This document shows, one piece after another, positions 10,721-36,553 of a stretch of DNA of 64,000 nucleotides (positions within the stretch are counted from its first letter, which is position 1; each line of letters opens with the position of its first letter). The DNA is from Brienomyrus brachyistius (taxonomy: Eukaryota; Chordata; Actinopteri; Osteoglossiformes; Mormyridae). Below the pieces are notes generated by a model. The model was not told where the DNA came from. It made no database searches and was given only the letters and a program-made list of their open reading frames with translations. Both the position numbers and the translations under genes were made by a program. The stretch is taken from assembly GCF_023856365.1 (NCBI RefSeq), contig NC_064538.1, positions 12,494,435 to 12,558,434 of the forward strand, in the 5' to 3' direction.

Positions 10721-13700
10721 ACACGGCATCCCCCCTCCTGCGTGTGGCTCACTGAGTAAGTGCTGCCTGCCTCTCTCACTGGTTTCCCCAGTGACTCCAA
10801 ACATACCATTTTGCAGAGCATCATTTCGAGCACTCGCTTACCCGGGGGCGCACTCCCAGGGGACTGCGCCCCTGATCTGGACTTTGTGAAGCGGGGGCCT
10901 GAGGAGGAGAAGCTGGGAAGGACGCTGACACGACAAGCTGGAGCAATACAAGGGCAAAACTAACCCGTCCAAGTAGGGCAACCATGGCCTGTAGTGGACA
11001 ATGCTACACAGAAGGTGAAACCAATATTAACAAATTAATGAATTTAACAAACAAACTGAAACCTCCAGGCATGAATGTTGATGCCATGTGGCTTCGATTA
11101 CAAGAAGTAATCTCTACGAAAAGTGCAAACAGCCTGGCTGCAACAGAAGGGATAGTGCCTTGCTTTGGAGATTGACTTGGGTGATAGAAGTGGCCTTTGA
11201 TTAAAGCTATAATCTCTTTCCAAATAAAGTAAACGAAAAGTCTAAGGTGGGCTGATTAAATATTTTCCCGATTAGGTTCTAATGGTGTTGCTTGTATTAT
11301 TATTATTATTTATTTATTATTATTTTGAAACATTTTTTTGCATATACGTGATAACTTGCAACCTAACAAAAATATATGTCTCACCACATCAAGTACCGTG
11401 TTTTAATTCAGAGCAGTTGATTGCCAAATATCATTTCCTATGAGTAATTCGGTAAATTGAAATTGCTGTGACACAGCTGGGGGAAATTGTCCAGGAAGGC
11501 CTGGCTCACATTTAATGTATTTGCTCATGTATTTTGTTCCAACTGCTAAAAAAGATCTTTCCATGTCAAGTTAAGATCAGTTTACAGCAGCTAAAAAGAG
11601 TGCTGGCAGAGAGAATGCCAGGCTTGTTTGTATTTACAACAGGCAAACACTGCGCCTCTTTCTCTCAAGCAGGCTGAATGGGGCTTGCGCTGACAGTACT
11701 CTGGCTGTCATCTCCTCAGACGCCGTCTGACTCTCGTCGTTTGCCCCTGGCAGGCAGATTGCGAGCATTCTGCCCAAGCCACAGTCGGGGCGAAGTGCTC
11801 AGCCTGCTGCAGCCAGGAAAGCAGCTACTCGCCCCTGTTCTCGGTGTGTCTGCTGGCTGAGCCCCGACAGCTCAGCGCTAATGCTGGTTTTAGCATGAGC
11901 TCTGCTGCTACAGTCATATTCATTTGTTACAGTTATTTGAAGCATTAAACAAATGGAATAAAAATTTACAGCTACAAATAATTTTAAATGATTTACAAAT
12001 TTAGGCTTAACAAGTCCTAATTAAATATCTCCCAGTCATTAACAACACTGAAATAGAATAACGACTGTTAAATCCATTTAGTTTGAAATTTAGGTCTGTT
12101 GTGTCTTTATAGAATAGTATTGTGCCTTGAAGTTACTATGATAATACTTTGAAGCTTTTTCCAAGCTTTTCCTTTGGGCATTTTAACTTTGAGTGTTTCT
12201 GGGGGAATTGAATATATAACAAGTTGGTGGAGCTTGAACATTGCCTGCAGTCAGACAGGCAAGTGCATTGGGGAAACATCTGTTTGAAAAGCTTCTAAAT
12301 GGCAATAATGAATATGTCAAGACCAAGGTCTCATGTTGATTACTGATTCTCCTTAAAGTGCCCTGGTTTACCAGATGCTTGTATGAATTTGGAGGAAGTC
12401 GTTGGCAAGAGAATTGTTCTTCATTGTAGTTTTCAAACACCTCCGATTCCTGGTTATTAGTCTGCTTTATTCTTTCTCACCATAACTTTACACCCTATGA
12501 AATACATGAATGTCTTGACTGTGGCCAGTTCACCCAGAAGGGGAAAAAATAAAGGTAAATTTGCACTTTATAACATGTTGCCTGGCAAGACACTCGCCTT
12601 TTGTATGTGTTTTTATCTTCCAAAGTAGGTTTTTTTTTTATTTTATTTTTGTATTAATTTTATTATAAGTTAACAACAAAAGGGATGGGGGAAGTCTGTG
12701 TATCTGCAAAGACCATTTTAACAATTATTAAAACAGTTATTAAATTTGGATGTCAAAGGTCACTTTTCATTTGCCCAGCCAAGCCCTTGCCTTCCTGAAA
12801 CTGAAATCCGTAGTTTGTCTGCTTTTATATCGATTTGCTGTGTTGTTCCTTGTGTTTTCCCTGTATTACAAAAATGCTAAACAAGTGAATTGTTTCACTA
12901 TACATAGCTACAAATTAAAAAAAAAGAAATGTGCTATAAATGCCATATATATCTTTTGTAGCGAGGAAGACTAATCTTTTGTATCCCTTTTGGTTTAGGG
13001 AACGATGACACCCGGTGCATATGAAAGTAGGGCTTTACATGTAGCTGTCATCCAGCAGGAGTAAAAGACGCACAAATATAACGATGTTGACATGATGTAG
13101 CTCCTCTGTCACCTGGCCTTACCTGTTTTTTGACCTGTGCATCGGAATTAAGGAAAGAGGGGATTTCTGGGTGGGGTAGGCCTATGTACCAGAGAGATTA
13201 AGGAGACTAACGCTGTTCGACAGCCAGGATGCAGACCCTGCTGGACAGTGTGTTGCAATGGCAAGTCTGGGGATAAATAAAGACTGCTTGGGCACAGAAT
13301 GTTCTAGATTAGTGAAAGGGAAGAAGAAAAGATGTCCCAGTGCTTCCAGTTCCAGTATACCTGTGTGCTTTGTGAACTGCTGGATGGGACAGAGGGGGTA
13401 GCTTGGCTCTAAGTCCCCCCCCCCTTCTAGTTGGACATCACTTTCAGTAGCATCTCCAGTGTCGCGGGCACACAAGACTGTGGGACTGTACGGCAGTGTG
13501 CTGGAGAGCCCCCCTCCGCTTTGGCGATATCAGCAGTGCGTGAGGCAGCGGTGACTTGAAGTGACCTTTGGAGCGTCGTTAGCTGGAAACGAAAAGATTA
13601 GTTTTCCTCCCAAGGCTGAACTGGGTGTCTACATCCTTGAGTGGGTCTGCGTGGCCAATGTGAGTATGGAAAGCGGAGGAGATGGCGTGTAGCTTGCACT

Positions 13701-16700
13701 TTGAAGACCTCCCCTGCTGCAGCACATTATGCTCTGTTGTGTTTCAATATTTACAACTCGGCTCTTTTTTGTTTGTTTGGTCATAACACCTAGCAGTAAA
13801 CTGTCAGTTTCCTGTATCTAGTTCTTTCAATGAAATGTTTCTGCATCCCTTTGTATGTCCTAGTTCAACATCTTTATTCCAGCGTCTGAAAGCTCCGCAG
13901 AACTTCCCTTTGACACCCAGAATGACCTCAGCAGAGGGTGTCATTACTCAAAAGTAGTATTTCAGCAGAAGGCGCTTTGCATCTGTGCCATACACATTGG
14001 GGATCTTGAAACGACGGCTGTAACAATTGTGATCCCCGTTACTATCCCTACATTCATTTGAAAAGTTGTATGTTCTGAAATAATTGAATGAGTCTTTGCT
14101 GAAGTGTAACATAACCAGAGTTTGGTTTAGTTTGGACATGAGGTCCATAAATGATCCGGATAAGAAACATTTTCCTCTTTGTAACTTTCATTTGAAATTT
14201 GTTGTGGTGTAATTTGTCTTTACATCATGATATTACAATGGTACTCCTTTGCCAGCAGAAAATTACCACCGCCCTATCCTACTTTTTATGTCACTTTGGT
14301 TCCAAATAATAAAGATCAAGATTACACAAAATATACAGTCAGTTTACAACTCGAAAGCCCAGGTGATAATTCAATTTGTATTTTTGATACCAAAACACAA
14401 CTATATCTGTGGGTAGCGATGGGAAGAAGTCCACTATGAACAAATCAATATGGATGATTTAAAGACATTTCACCCATCTGTGAATATAGGAACTGTGAGC
14501 ATGATGTACATTTTTAAAATGATTGATTGTATAAAGTGTATCAAATGATGGGGCACAGATGCTTAACTTGTATGGGGGAAAAGATCTATTTATAACAATA
14601 ATAAACCATATTAATTTCTACAACATTTTCAGAATTAAAAGTGAAAGATGTTTATTTGAGTAATCATTATAGATCCTTTGATATGGCAGTCAGCTAAGGA
14701 AAAATGAGTTAAAAAATTATTTTTAGTGATTATTTCTTTAGCATTTCTAGATGTTAACCTCTCTAACGTATGTCTTAAAAAGCTCATTTTTCCTGATGTT
14801 CAGGTTGAATGGTCTTGCAGAGTACAGTGTTTCTGGTTCCAGGCCTCTGTCTGGTTTTAGACACCTGTCCAGTTCAACACATTCATGCTGTGCCCTGGCC
14901 GCACATTACTGCAGACATATATTAATGCATCTGCAGGGCAGGGCTGCGGAACCCTGCATGGCTGTCTGATGTTTTTCTACTGAAGTAAAGGAGGTTGATT
15001 GGCTGTCAGGCTAAGAGAGAGTCAGACTGGCAGCAGACGCTGTAACCTGGCATGTACTGTCTGGCAGGAAAACTCATACAGAGAAGCATGATTCTCTCAG
15101 CCACTTAAAGACGCAGCAGAAACAGAAGCGACATCCACTGCTTGTATATACATATTGTACATGCATACCGATGCTATTCAGACATTCATTATGTTGTTTT
15201 AGTCAAACAAGTTTTGTCTTTTGTTAACTTTTTTTGTCTTGCTGTTCAGTAGAATATTTGCACTTTTATAGATGAAAATTGTGGAATACGGTATTCGTTG
15301 TTCTTTCAGCTGTTTAAATATTTTAATTTCTTCATGCAGTGTGTGTATATGTGTGTGTGTGTATGTGTGTGTATATATATAAGTTTAGTGTGGCTAACCT
15401 GATTTGAATATTTAATTCTACAATATATACATCGGTATATACTGTATTAATGTTATCTTACTAAAGGCTGAGTTACTGGGGTCTATATTTTTAAATATTG
15501 TACTGTTAAATCTCCTGTAAGATTTTAGGGTTCTCCTTGGGGCTTTAACTTTGCTGCCTTTGGCTGCCACACTAAAAATGAACAACAAATATTGGTCTGG
15601 ACAGGCGTTGGGCATCATACCACCATTTACATCATTCTGGGGATGAATGTCCCCGATACCTCTAGTTAGGTCTGTTGTGCATTTTCATATTTTCATGGTT
15701 AGGGTTTTATTTCCAAGGGCTTTTTTTTGCCTCTCGAAGGTTTGATAATCTGTGCGGACTGTGTTTTGTTTGGAAACTTAAAAGGGACCCATATACACAG
15801 TTACGTATATGTTAACAATGCAAACATTCAAGAAATTTTTAAAAATTACTATGAATTATGACATTCTGTAAAATGTTTTTACTGTACAGTACAAAGCAAG
15901 CAAAGAAATCACCCCAGGCTTTAGCCTTTAGTATATAAAACGCACATCTAAAAATCTGCTGCCTCTATTGAAACGACAAATTACACAAGGTTTCTCTTGA
16001 ATGCTGTAAATTGTCCTAAAATCTGTAAAACTGATCCATATTCTAAAAGAAGGTAAATTGGTAAAAATATTTTTTTAAAAGGCAGTAATGTCTGGTGAGA
16101 CATCCTCAGAACCATCCGGAGGACAGCAACACTCCCATTTATTTATACATTTGTTAAAAACCATCCTTCCTACTTTGAACTTTTCATTAAATTACATATA
16201 TGTTTGCCATATCTTATCACCACTATGTTATATCCTCGATCTTTGAAAGAAATTTATACCAAAAACTTCCAGTGCAATGTGGTAATTATACATTTATTTC
16301 CTGCTTTTTAGGGATCTGTAAATTGGTATGTTTGCATTTCATATTTATTTAGTATTTATTCAGACATGCTGCTAAATATGTGCAACGGCTCAGTTAAAGC
16401 ATGCAAATTCATATTTTTGTATAGTTGCGAACCAATAATAATTGGAAATCTGAACATTTCTAGTGTTACATCCATACTGTACTTTACTCTGTTATTTTTA
16501 CCACTGTGAGCTTCTGAAAAATGTATGTTACACAGGATATACCCAACTTCCAAATGTATTATGGACTTCTCTCTTTGCAGTTTTTCCAAGGATACTACTG
16601 GCAGGATTTAAATAACATTTCCAATGGGACTCACCTAATGTTAACACATCAATTAATGACTATCTGTGAAACTTCATTGGTTGCTCTGTGAATACCTTTT

Positions 16701-19700
16701 CAAATTGGCTGTTTTTAGAACTGCATTACTTCCTTTATAGTTGTTGAACTATTTTGCACCCCACACTGCTACTCACTCTTATTGGATACATGCTTACACC
16801 GAGGAGAACAGCTGTATGTGTCTGAATGTTACCACTGCATTGTGTAATGCTTCTCCTGTGCAGCATAGTTGAATTTGATCCAGTGACCTTTATTAAGAAG
16901 TTCAGGGGACCTACTCCTGTTCACTGTGTTGCTTTAGCAGATAGAGTCCCTCGCTCTCACTGTTTCTTGCTCTCGCACGTACACAAGTCCCCAGAAGTAA
17001 GAAGATAATGTCAGTCACCCAAAGAGCCCAGAAAACTGCTCTGAGATCACTGGGTGAATCACAGAACTTTTTCAATCACAAGTAGTCAAGTTCTTTAACG
17101 GATGAATAAAATGTTTGTGGGTCCCTAGATAGTGAAATCAAATAAAAGCAGGTTGCTTCTTAAAACTTTCAGATTAATAAAGTATCAGTTATTTTTCTCA
17201 TAAACGATACCTGTAAATGGTGTCTCTAAAGTGGTAAATGATGATTCAAAGAATATTTGCATACCTTGAAAAGTTTTTATGAGGTCATATGTTTATTTTT
17301 GTAAAATAATTGTTCTGATATTAAAAGCTGAAACTAAACAATAGCTTAAATTGTAATTGTAATTATTACTGAATAGTGTATTGCTAAAATATATGATGAA
17401 TCTGAGACTGTGTCCTCCTTTGTCTTATCTCCCTCAGTAAAAGTAAACCCCTCTCAACCCCGCTTTCCATGTATTCTTTTATGTGCTCTGTATGATCCAT
17501 TCAAAGGCCCCATGTTCCTGGAATTTGGTGAAGTGCCATTTAAATGCTTGGATTTCAATTAACTTAATTTTAAAGTTACAAATTACATTAATAAGGAGTC
17601 AAAGAGGAAAGCCATGGAACTAATAAACAATGTATTTCGCTGTTCCCATAACTATTGATAATGCTTATTTTTTCCACAAAATCTAACAAAAAAAAAACTG
17701 CTTTCTATCGTAATATTTAAGAATTTTGCACAAACACAATACTGCTAAATCCACGTTACTATTGCGTATTGTGTTTGACATACACATATGTAAACCTGTG
17801 CTTACACATCTCTTTAAACAGTGTACATGGCTAAAAAGGAAGAATGATGACTGGTGATGAGACTGCATCAGACTGTTTCATTATCTCTATGACCTAAAAA
17901 ATGAAAAAGGTGTGACTGCCATTTAAACTTATTTAGGGAAAAATTAAGAAAAAAAAACATCAGAGGTAGAGACAAATCTCCTCTACATTAAAACTGATCT
18001 GCAGGCTGGTTTCCTGTCACATCTTTAAGTAAAACGTAGTTACAAAGCAGTGGGACTTTTTGGAGTAGTCATCACAGAACTTACAATCAGGTCTCTTCAT
18101 TTACAATACTGATTAGAGCAATAGTATCTTGCATTGGTGTTACTGTTTGAAGGCCTTGGCTGTTAGATTGGGCTTGAAGCATCTGCGTTCAGAATGGTGA
18201 AAATGCCAGGAAGATTGCTATCATAATACTTGTGAGTAGTGGTTATAATATTGCGAGTGATGCAGATGAAACTGACGTGAATGTTACTAATTTCTAATTC
18301 TAAAAAAAAAATCACTGCGCAAAAGGAAATGGAGCGTGTAGGGTAATTCCCTATATATAGAGGGGGAAATAAAAATAAGGTTTTAATACCCTTTTCGTGC
18401 GGATTTTTTTTTTTTTTTTTGGTAATCTCAGTACTCCCGTCTCCCGCTAATGTTGGGACAACCGGTTAGTAGATCGAACCAAAAAAAAAGTGATATCTAA
18501 GAGCCTATAGGGATGACTGGACAGTAAAAAAAACTCCTGCATTACGAAGCTGACTTGCAGACACCTATGAAAAGAGTAAGAATACTGTCTTGAATATCGA
18601 TCTGGACAGTAGACGACAGGAAATCCTCCGAGGATGAAAGTTTTCCTCCGAGGATGTATTATTAGAAACTGTAAAACATTTATTTATCAAAGTATTACCT
18701 CAAAATATGTATTTTGAGCATTAAATTTAAGTGCCATTAATGTATACAATTGTAATATTTGTACGACATTTCATAATATATATCACGCTATACAGTCAAC
18801 TGTAATAATTTAAAACGTGCAATAAGATAACTGGTTTATGATTGCTGATGCATGTATGATTTTAGAAAATGTATCCTACTTTTGGATTTTTGTTTAGTGT
18901 TGTCGGAATCTTTTTTTAATAAAAGTTGATGACTTTGACAGGGCTGGACATATATACTAAAAATATATTCCGATTACTGATTTTTGATTAAAACTGCAAT
19001 TGGTAACATAATCTAGAAAATAAAATAATGATAAATTTATGTTACACTTGTTTTAATATGAGGCAAGTATCAAGTGATATTCAGGCATTAAAATATGCTG
19101 CAGGAAAAAAGGCAGTACGTGCTATTGTGTCATTTTCGTACAGGAAATCACACTAAAGTCATAGTCGTGTTAATCGGACGTATTTTTGTATGACAGCTGC
19201 ACTTGTACAAGATATCTAATATTTTAAACAACCTAGCCTATTGCTGTAGGATAATGGATACACAGAGATCTTTATTGATTTGCATTTTTCGATTACTTTA
19301 AAACGGATAAAGAGCTAATCTGGCATGAAAAACTAACATACTCCGCGACCTACCGGTAATTGTGACACCCCTGGCCCGAAGAGTATTAGCTTCTCAGTTA
19401 ACAGCTACTGTATGCTCTGATCACCTCTAACCACATAAAATAACTGGTGGCTATTTCTGTAGCCTACAGTAAACAACTGGAGAAGCGGTCGAGAGCCCAC
19501 ATACCCCCTGCTTGTGCAACGACATTCAGCAACGCGCCGAAATGACATCGTGCGCTGCATTTCGGCAAACGTTGGAAAACCAGACCGGCTTTCCCAGTGC
19601 AGCCCCGTTTGCTTGGTTAACTGTACAATAGCACATCTTATATCTGTTAGCTACATTCAAACTTGACACTTCGTTAGCGTCAACTTGCACTGCACGTTTG

Positions 19701-21426
19701 GTGTTGTTTCCCTTAAAAAACACTGTGCCATCATTTTATATAAGGGCTTCTAGCGAAGAACCTGTTTTCTTGTATATTTGACAATGAATCGGGTTTTTCA
19801 TTACTAAACGGAAACTACTAAATTTTCCTTACTCGTTCATATCCTTTATTTGACTCTTGTCTCGATTCAGTTGTTTTAAAGTATATTTCAGTGCATGTTT
19901 AACGGTATACTTGAGCGTAAAGCTCAAGTAATCAATTTAAAACATCAAATCTTTTTAGTGTAGTTGTTCTGTATTTAAGGGTCAAAGCAGCGAAGCTCCT
20001 GGATCATTGTCGTTTTTTATTTTGTTTTTACATTCATACCCCAGCCCTGCAGTTAAGTGGTTTTCGGTATAGCATAAAAATTAATTCGGCAATAAGAGCC
20101 GTGATTCCCCTTTGACCCTCACCATAACTGGTTGGCAGATCGATGATTGTGGTTTTAAAAGCTAGAGAGAAAACAATATGCCCTTTTATTTAGATGACTT
20201 ACTTGCTAACGTGGAGTCTTGACCAGACTGTGACATGCCCTCTGTTCCGGTCAACCCATTAGGAGACATTTGATGCTGCTTAGGACAATACTTTGTAAGG
20301 GTCACTGTCTTAGCAAACCACTAGTGACACCTTTTTAGAGATCGTGTGTGAGTTGTCATTTGAGGTCATTCCTACATATCAAATTCCAGTTGTTTTGTCT
20401 TGCCATTTTTAATAGGATATGATGGGTTCAATCTTTCCACTTCTAATGTATATGACAGGACTTTGATCAATCACACTTACAAATTGATTCTAACCGGCAC
20501 CTAATGCTGGTCTTTTAAATAAATAAAGTACTATGATGGAATCGGTTTCACTGTTAATTCTGCATGTAGAATGCACCAATAATAATACTAGCTTGATGTA
20601 AAATGAAAAGTAACCCCAGTGTCACAATTTTCAGGGTGAACTGGATCAGTGTATCATCTAGTGCTTCATCTAGTGCTTCATTACCATTTCAGGATGCAGG
20701 AAGAGGGGAAGACGTCCCATAAGACATCTCCTGTTAAATAACTAAAAGCCTCCATCAAAGACATGATGCTCATATTAGGTTAATGTTGGTCACACAATGC
20801 TAGCTAGTGATTCTAGCGAAGGCCCTTCTATTATTGACAAATATTTAAAAAGCAAAAGCATTTACAAATAATGAACAATTATTCACTGTTCTTCATTAAC
20901 AGCACAGTGCAGCGGCTGAACGGGCAGATAGATGCAGTTTGGTAAACTTAAATTAATTCAGTTTACATTAGATTTCATTTCATTTTTACATTTAACTTAA
21001 AGGAGTTAATGTTCTTTAATGCTTATAATATCTGCTTCTTGAAAAGGATCAAAACTGATTATCGACTTGCCTCCAGGTGAACTTGCCTAGGTTCTATTTC
21101 TGAGCAAGAAAATATAGTGCAGAAAACATCAAAGATACACAGTAGTTTGATGGTATAATTAAATGACTGCTTAATTACCTGGTTTCATTTAATGGTGAGC
21201 TTTGTAGTGATACATTTTGACAAGCACAACAGCATGACACCCCCATAAAAGAAAACCCTTCTCAATTCCACTTTCCCTGCTTTCTTTTATTTGCACTGTT
21301 GTGAGGTATTTTGTCACAAAAATATTATTTATTGCCACTTATGTTATATGTATTGATGGCGCGATGGTTGTATTTCTGTTATACCAAGGAGAATAGAAAG
21401 GTATGAAATTAAATATTATTGGATGT

Positions 21427-21461
<35 letters not shown>

Positions 21462-21730
21462 TAGGTTTGTGATTATATCTTTGTGGGGACTCTCCATTAA
21501 TTTCTATGGGGAAAACTCTAATCCCAACATGATGACCTTAAGCCCTACCAGCTCTAACCTTAACCATAAGTAACCAAACTAAATATGAAACTTTTGACAT
21601 TTTTACTTTTTTGTTTGCATTCACAGATCTTTGTGGGGACCTAAAAAATGGTTCCCTCAACGTCAAAATAACAGGTTTTTATCACATTGTGGGGGAGATT
21701 TGGTGCCTACACTGTAATATAAACCTAATG
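21427..21730 (+). repeat. (CA)n-linked interspersed repeat, copy 1
   Basis: A (CA)16 run (21427-21458) is followed by a diagnostic stretch: TTTGTGGGGAC, TTTCTATGGGGAAAAC, AATCCCAAC, then CCATAAGTAACC, TTTTTACTTTTTTG and CACAGAT. The same series of blocks in the same order, reverse-complemented and ending in a (GT)n run, is present at 33870-34137. This is a dispersed repeat that carries its microsatellite with it. Confidence 0.8.
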
Positions 21731-22649
21731 CACACACATACAATAATATATGTTTAAATATGTGTGTATGTGGGTGTGTGTGTATAAGGGCTAACAACCA
21801 CACATCAGCTGATTACATTCCTTTGTTTCACCATACTCATGCTCTGGTGTTTGTGTACATCACTTATGTGTCCTGCTAGTGAATTTGAAGACCTGAATAG
21901 TTCCCTTTTAGCCTCCTCTGAATACCAGTACAATGAACTGCTAACATGTGTAATATTTGTCTTTTTCTGTTCCCTGCCAACATGACGTTAGTTTACCCCG
22001 GCCATATTATGTTGTCCCCTTCCCACTAACAGGAACTTCCACAATAAAAAAAAAATCACTTTGGTCTGTTGAGAAGAACGTGTCACGTTCTGCTGGGTGT
22101 TTATAGATACCCACACATGTTAGTGTGTTACGGATTTTGATCTTGATAATGTTTTCAAAAAGAAATGACAAGTCATTGCATGTAATAGCTATACCTCAAT
22201 AAAATAAACAGTTGAAAATACTAAAGTCACATGGTGAGAGGAATGGGCTGAGGTGGTTGGGCAATGACGGTAAGGCATGTGAGAGAGGTTTGAAGCCATT
22301 TGTCCTGCATTTCGGCCACTTTTGAGTGAACTGAAAAGTATGTGCTTATATTTCTTAATTGTAAAGAATTTTATATTTAAATAATTTGGGGGACATTATC
22401 CTCTCTGTAGGTGCCCATTGCACAGCACACATTTCTGTAGAGCCTCCTTGCCATTGTCAGGTATAAGAGGGATTGAACTCAAATACCTAATATAGGATAC
22501 ATGCCATTCTTTAGAAGAAACATGAAAATCACCTCTGATGACAGCGAAAGCTGATGGAATATGTCTGATGCATGACTCAGTTGCTATGGAATGGAAATGG
22601 AATGAGTATGATTGGAGAAGCCTGACTTCACTTACATTCTTTCTTCTTG

Positions 22650-23422
22650 GTTGTAGTCAAGTAACCTTACATTGAGACCAAGTCTAGAATGAAGTCACCA
22701 GTGACTGAGACCAAGTCTACGTCTGAGGCTCCAGTGAGCAAGTCATTGACTGAGTCCAAGTCATTACGTATAAAACTCACAAAAGTCCACTGATTTTCAG
22801 AAAGGGACCATTATGCAATCCAAATATGGCAGAGGCTAACTGTTACCAGAATTATACTAATAGGTCGTTTCAAAAAACAATCTACTCACCACTTCTTTAT
22901 CCATTACTTATGCAAGTAATTTTTTAAGTAAAAAAATATATATGAATAATTCTGTATCTTGTGAATAATTTCAAATTGTTTACTTGCTGTAGATGTTTAT
23001 AGTCATATGTGGTTCAAAAAAAAAGTGGTGAGGATGCTGTTCACTTGCCTTTGCATGCATTCCTAGAGCTTGGTGCTCTTTATATCTGAAGAAATACTCT
23101 TGGGTGAACTGGGTAACCTTTAATTGACTCTTACAACAAACCTTAGGCAATGTAAATGGAGCAGGATGTGTCAAACAGAAAAAAGGCCAGATATGGCTCA
23201 CATAGGTCATAGGAACAACAGGCTTGATGACCTGACACATAAATGCTGATTGTTTTTTGGTACAGTACCATTAATAGACACACAGTGTACTATTCAAGCC
23301 TTGAACAGCATACTATTCATCTTAAATGACTGAGTCCAAACCCAAATCTGAGGGACAGGTCTGTTCTGTATCACAGAAATTGTGACTCGAGTCTGACTCA
23401 TATGTGAGTTTTGGTACTACAA
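22650..23422. repeat. Possible decayed non-autonomous element
   Basis: GTTGTAGT near 22650 and ACTACAAC near 23415 form a short inverted pair. Both flanks inside it carry similar GACTGAGTCCAAG-type words (22680-22760 and 23325-23400). The evidence is weak and this may be chance plus simple-sequence similarity. Confidence 0.25.
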
Positions 23423-24252
23423 CATTGCCGTTTTGCACAATATTACCGATTCTAACAGCTGATTCTAACTTCTCAGCTTCTCAAAGTAATATAATTTTCA
23501 TTTGAAATATATCTGGAGCAAATGAAACCACAGAGTGTGTCTTACTGCTGCCATACACAACCAAAGGTTGGTGGTATGAATCCCCCCCCTGCCCACTCTG
23601 TGGAAATGCACAACTACAAGCTGTCATCTGAACCCAGTTGTTAGTCCACATTTTACATTTATGTTTTGAAAATTATGATGCAGTAATGATATAAAATTTA
23701 ACTCAGTAGAATTTGTTTTTTTGTGTGTTATTTAAAAACATAAAACATTAATACAGCATTTACTGTGAACCATTATTTTAATAACTTGTGGTGCCGCCTC
23801 CAGCAGGAATATGTGGACCCAAACTTTTCATGGAGAAGCTGATTAATTCCACATTTTGTCTCACAGATACTTCGATCCATTCCAATTTTTCAGCATTACT
23901 TTTGTATCTACTGCTTGCTTCGGGTCAGGTCACTGATTTTTTTTTTTTATTGAAGTGCAGGGCAGTGCAGGGCTTAGTGGTTTACTATGCATGTTGCTTT
24001 GTTTAAAAAGTTGTCTGCAAAATAAAATATGTACAATTTGATTCCACTAAAGGTAAAACTGCTTAGTGTTTGGTGTCCATGTACCTGGGTGGTTAGGACT
24101 GATCACTGCTGTGATAACTTCAATTTAGAAACATACCCTGATGTCCTGTGCAATTTGATGAATCAATCCGAAAGTCATAGTTCTTTAAATCATAGCAAAC
24201 TGTCCGAATCCTGAGCCTAGAGAGCAGATTGAAATCATGGACCTCAGAACCG

Positions 24253-24267
24253 GGCGGCAGGGGGCGG
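24253..24267 (+). promoter_or_regulatory. CTCF-like / GC-box motif between mecp2 and irak1
   Basis: GCGGCAGGGGGCGGG contains the GCAGGGGGCG core typical of vertebrate CTCF sites, and also overlaps GC-box (Sp/KLF) words. It lies about 870 bp upstream of the irak1 start in otherwise AT-rich DNA. Binding is not shown. Confidence 0.3.
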
Positions 24268-24559
24268 GGGCGGTACAATGCAGTAATAAACAATCATGAA
24301 AATTGACCTACACACCCTACAAATAACTTAATGCAAGCTAACACAACATTATTAATGAAAGCCTGAACTATATCGTGTTTTTCTTTTAAGAATAAGTTGT
24401 AGCTAAATCAAGTGTACATATACCCCCCCTCCCCCCCAGTAGCGTTCTGTGGTCCGTAAGATCAGCTAATAACAAAAAAAAAATCAGCTCAAAACAAGGT
24501 ACCAAAACGCATCACTCAGTCAAAGAAAAAGAGTGGGTTTTTTCATAAACATTTCACAA

Positions 24560-24589
<30 letters not shown>
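24560..24589. repeat. (AAT)n microsatellite
   Basis: Ten perfect AAT/ATA units upstream of the irak1 promoter. Confidence 0.9.
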
Positions 24590-24590
<1 letters not shown>

Positions 24591-24739
24591 TGTGTATGTC
24601 TCAAGAAGACATTCCACACTACATTGCACATTCTCTTTAACTTTCCATCTCTCTTTTTAGGGGTTTCTTTTTTAAAGTCACATTACTTTCCACTTCGTGC
24701 GGAGCTACTGGGTGTTTCTCAGTACATCAGCTTAGCTTA

Positions 24740-25129
24740 ATGGTACCCTGGCCCAGCACCCATTTGTCACCCATCTGCCCTTAGACTCCGGACGTTACCA
24801 GTTCGCTGCGTCGCGGCTCATTGCCACCGCTACTCCGCTAGGTGCAGGCGCTCGTCCGAGACCAACGCAGGCGGGCTTTCGGCTGCCCGTGGGCCGCGTA
24901 GCGAACTGCGTCACGGCCATTCGGACCTCGGAGAAAGTTCCTGTGATCGCAAAACGGGAAGTGAAGCCGCCGAGTCTGTAGTCGCGGCCGCTGCTGCTCT
25001 ACTCCAGCTCGCTTTCTCTTTACAGATGGAGGTGGAAACTTTGAGGTAATGGTGCTACACACGCATTCCGTAACTCGGACCTTTCCGCTAGCGAGTGAAT
25101 CCAAAGAGACACGGTCGGTTCGCCCGAAC
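24740..25129 (+). promoter_or_regulatory. irak1: irak1 promoter and 5' leader
   Basis: Base composition shifts sharply to CpG-rich between 24780 and 25010. It holds a CRE/AP-1-like TGCGTCA at 24907-24913 and an ETS-type ACGGGAAGTG at 24954-24963. No TATA box is seen at a useful spacing. A short upstream frame ATG...TAA (MEVETLR) occupies 25026-25049 in the presumed leader. The transcription start is not determined. Confidence 0.5.
25026..25049 (+). other. irak1: uORF in irak1 leader, overlapping an in-frame upstream ATG
   Basis: ATG at 25026 opens a seven-codon frame ending in TAA at 25047-25049. The last A of that stop is the first base of a second ATG (25049), giving the stop/start overlap TAATG. 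The ATG at 25049 is in frame with irak1 and would add 27 residues before the ATG at 25130. Confidence 0.5.

Positions 25130-36553
<11,424 letters not shown>

Larger units (their letters stand above)
8500..24700. other. Gene-poor region between mecp2 and irak1
   Basis: About 16 kb of AT-rich sequence with no exon I can recognise on either strand. All open frames are short, lack homology I know, and show no splice framework. Visible structures are a poly-C/poly-A run (9576-9615), an 18-bp minisatellite (10642-10720), TG/TA-rich tracts (15340-15380), a (CA)n-linked interspersed repeat (21427-21730), a possible decayed element (22650-23422), and an (AAT)n run (24560-24589). Several AATAAA signals occur (for example in 11221-11230 and 13260-13280), so part of the left half may be distal mecp2 3' UTR. 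Confidence 0.6.

Noticed and set aside
10409..10963. Overlapping frames on both strands in a GC-rich patch
   Set aside because: They rest on an 18-bp minisatellite (repeating VSTPVS or LTDTGA), without splice structure or known homology.
14227..14439. A 70-codon + strand frame with plausible composition
   Set aside because: AT-rich codons, no start context, no neighbouring splice sites and no recognised domain. It fits chance.
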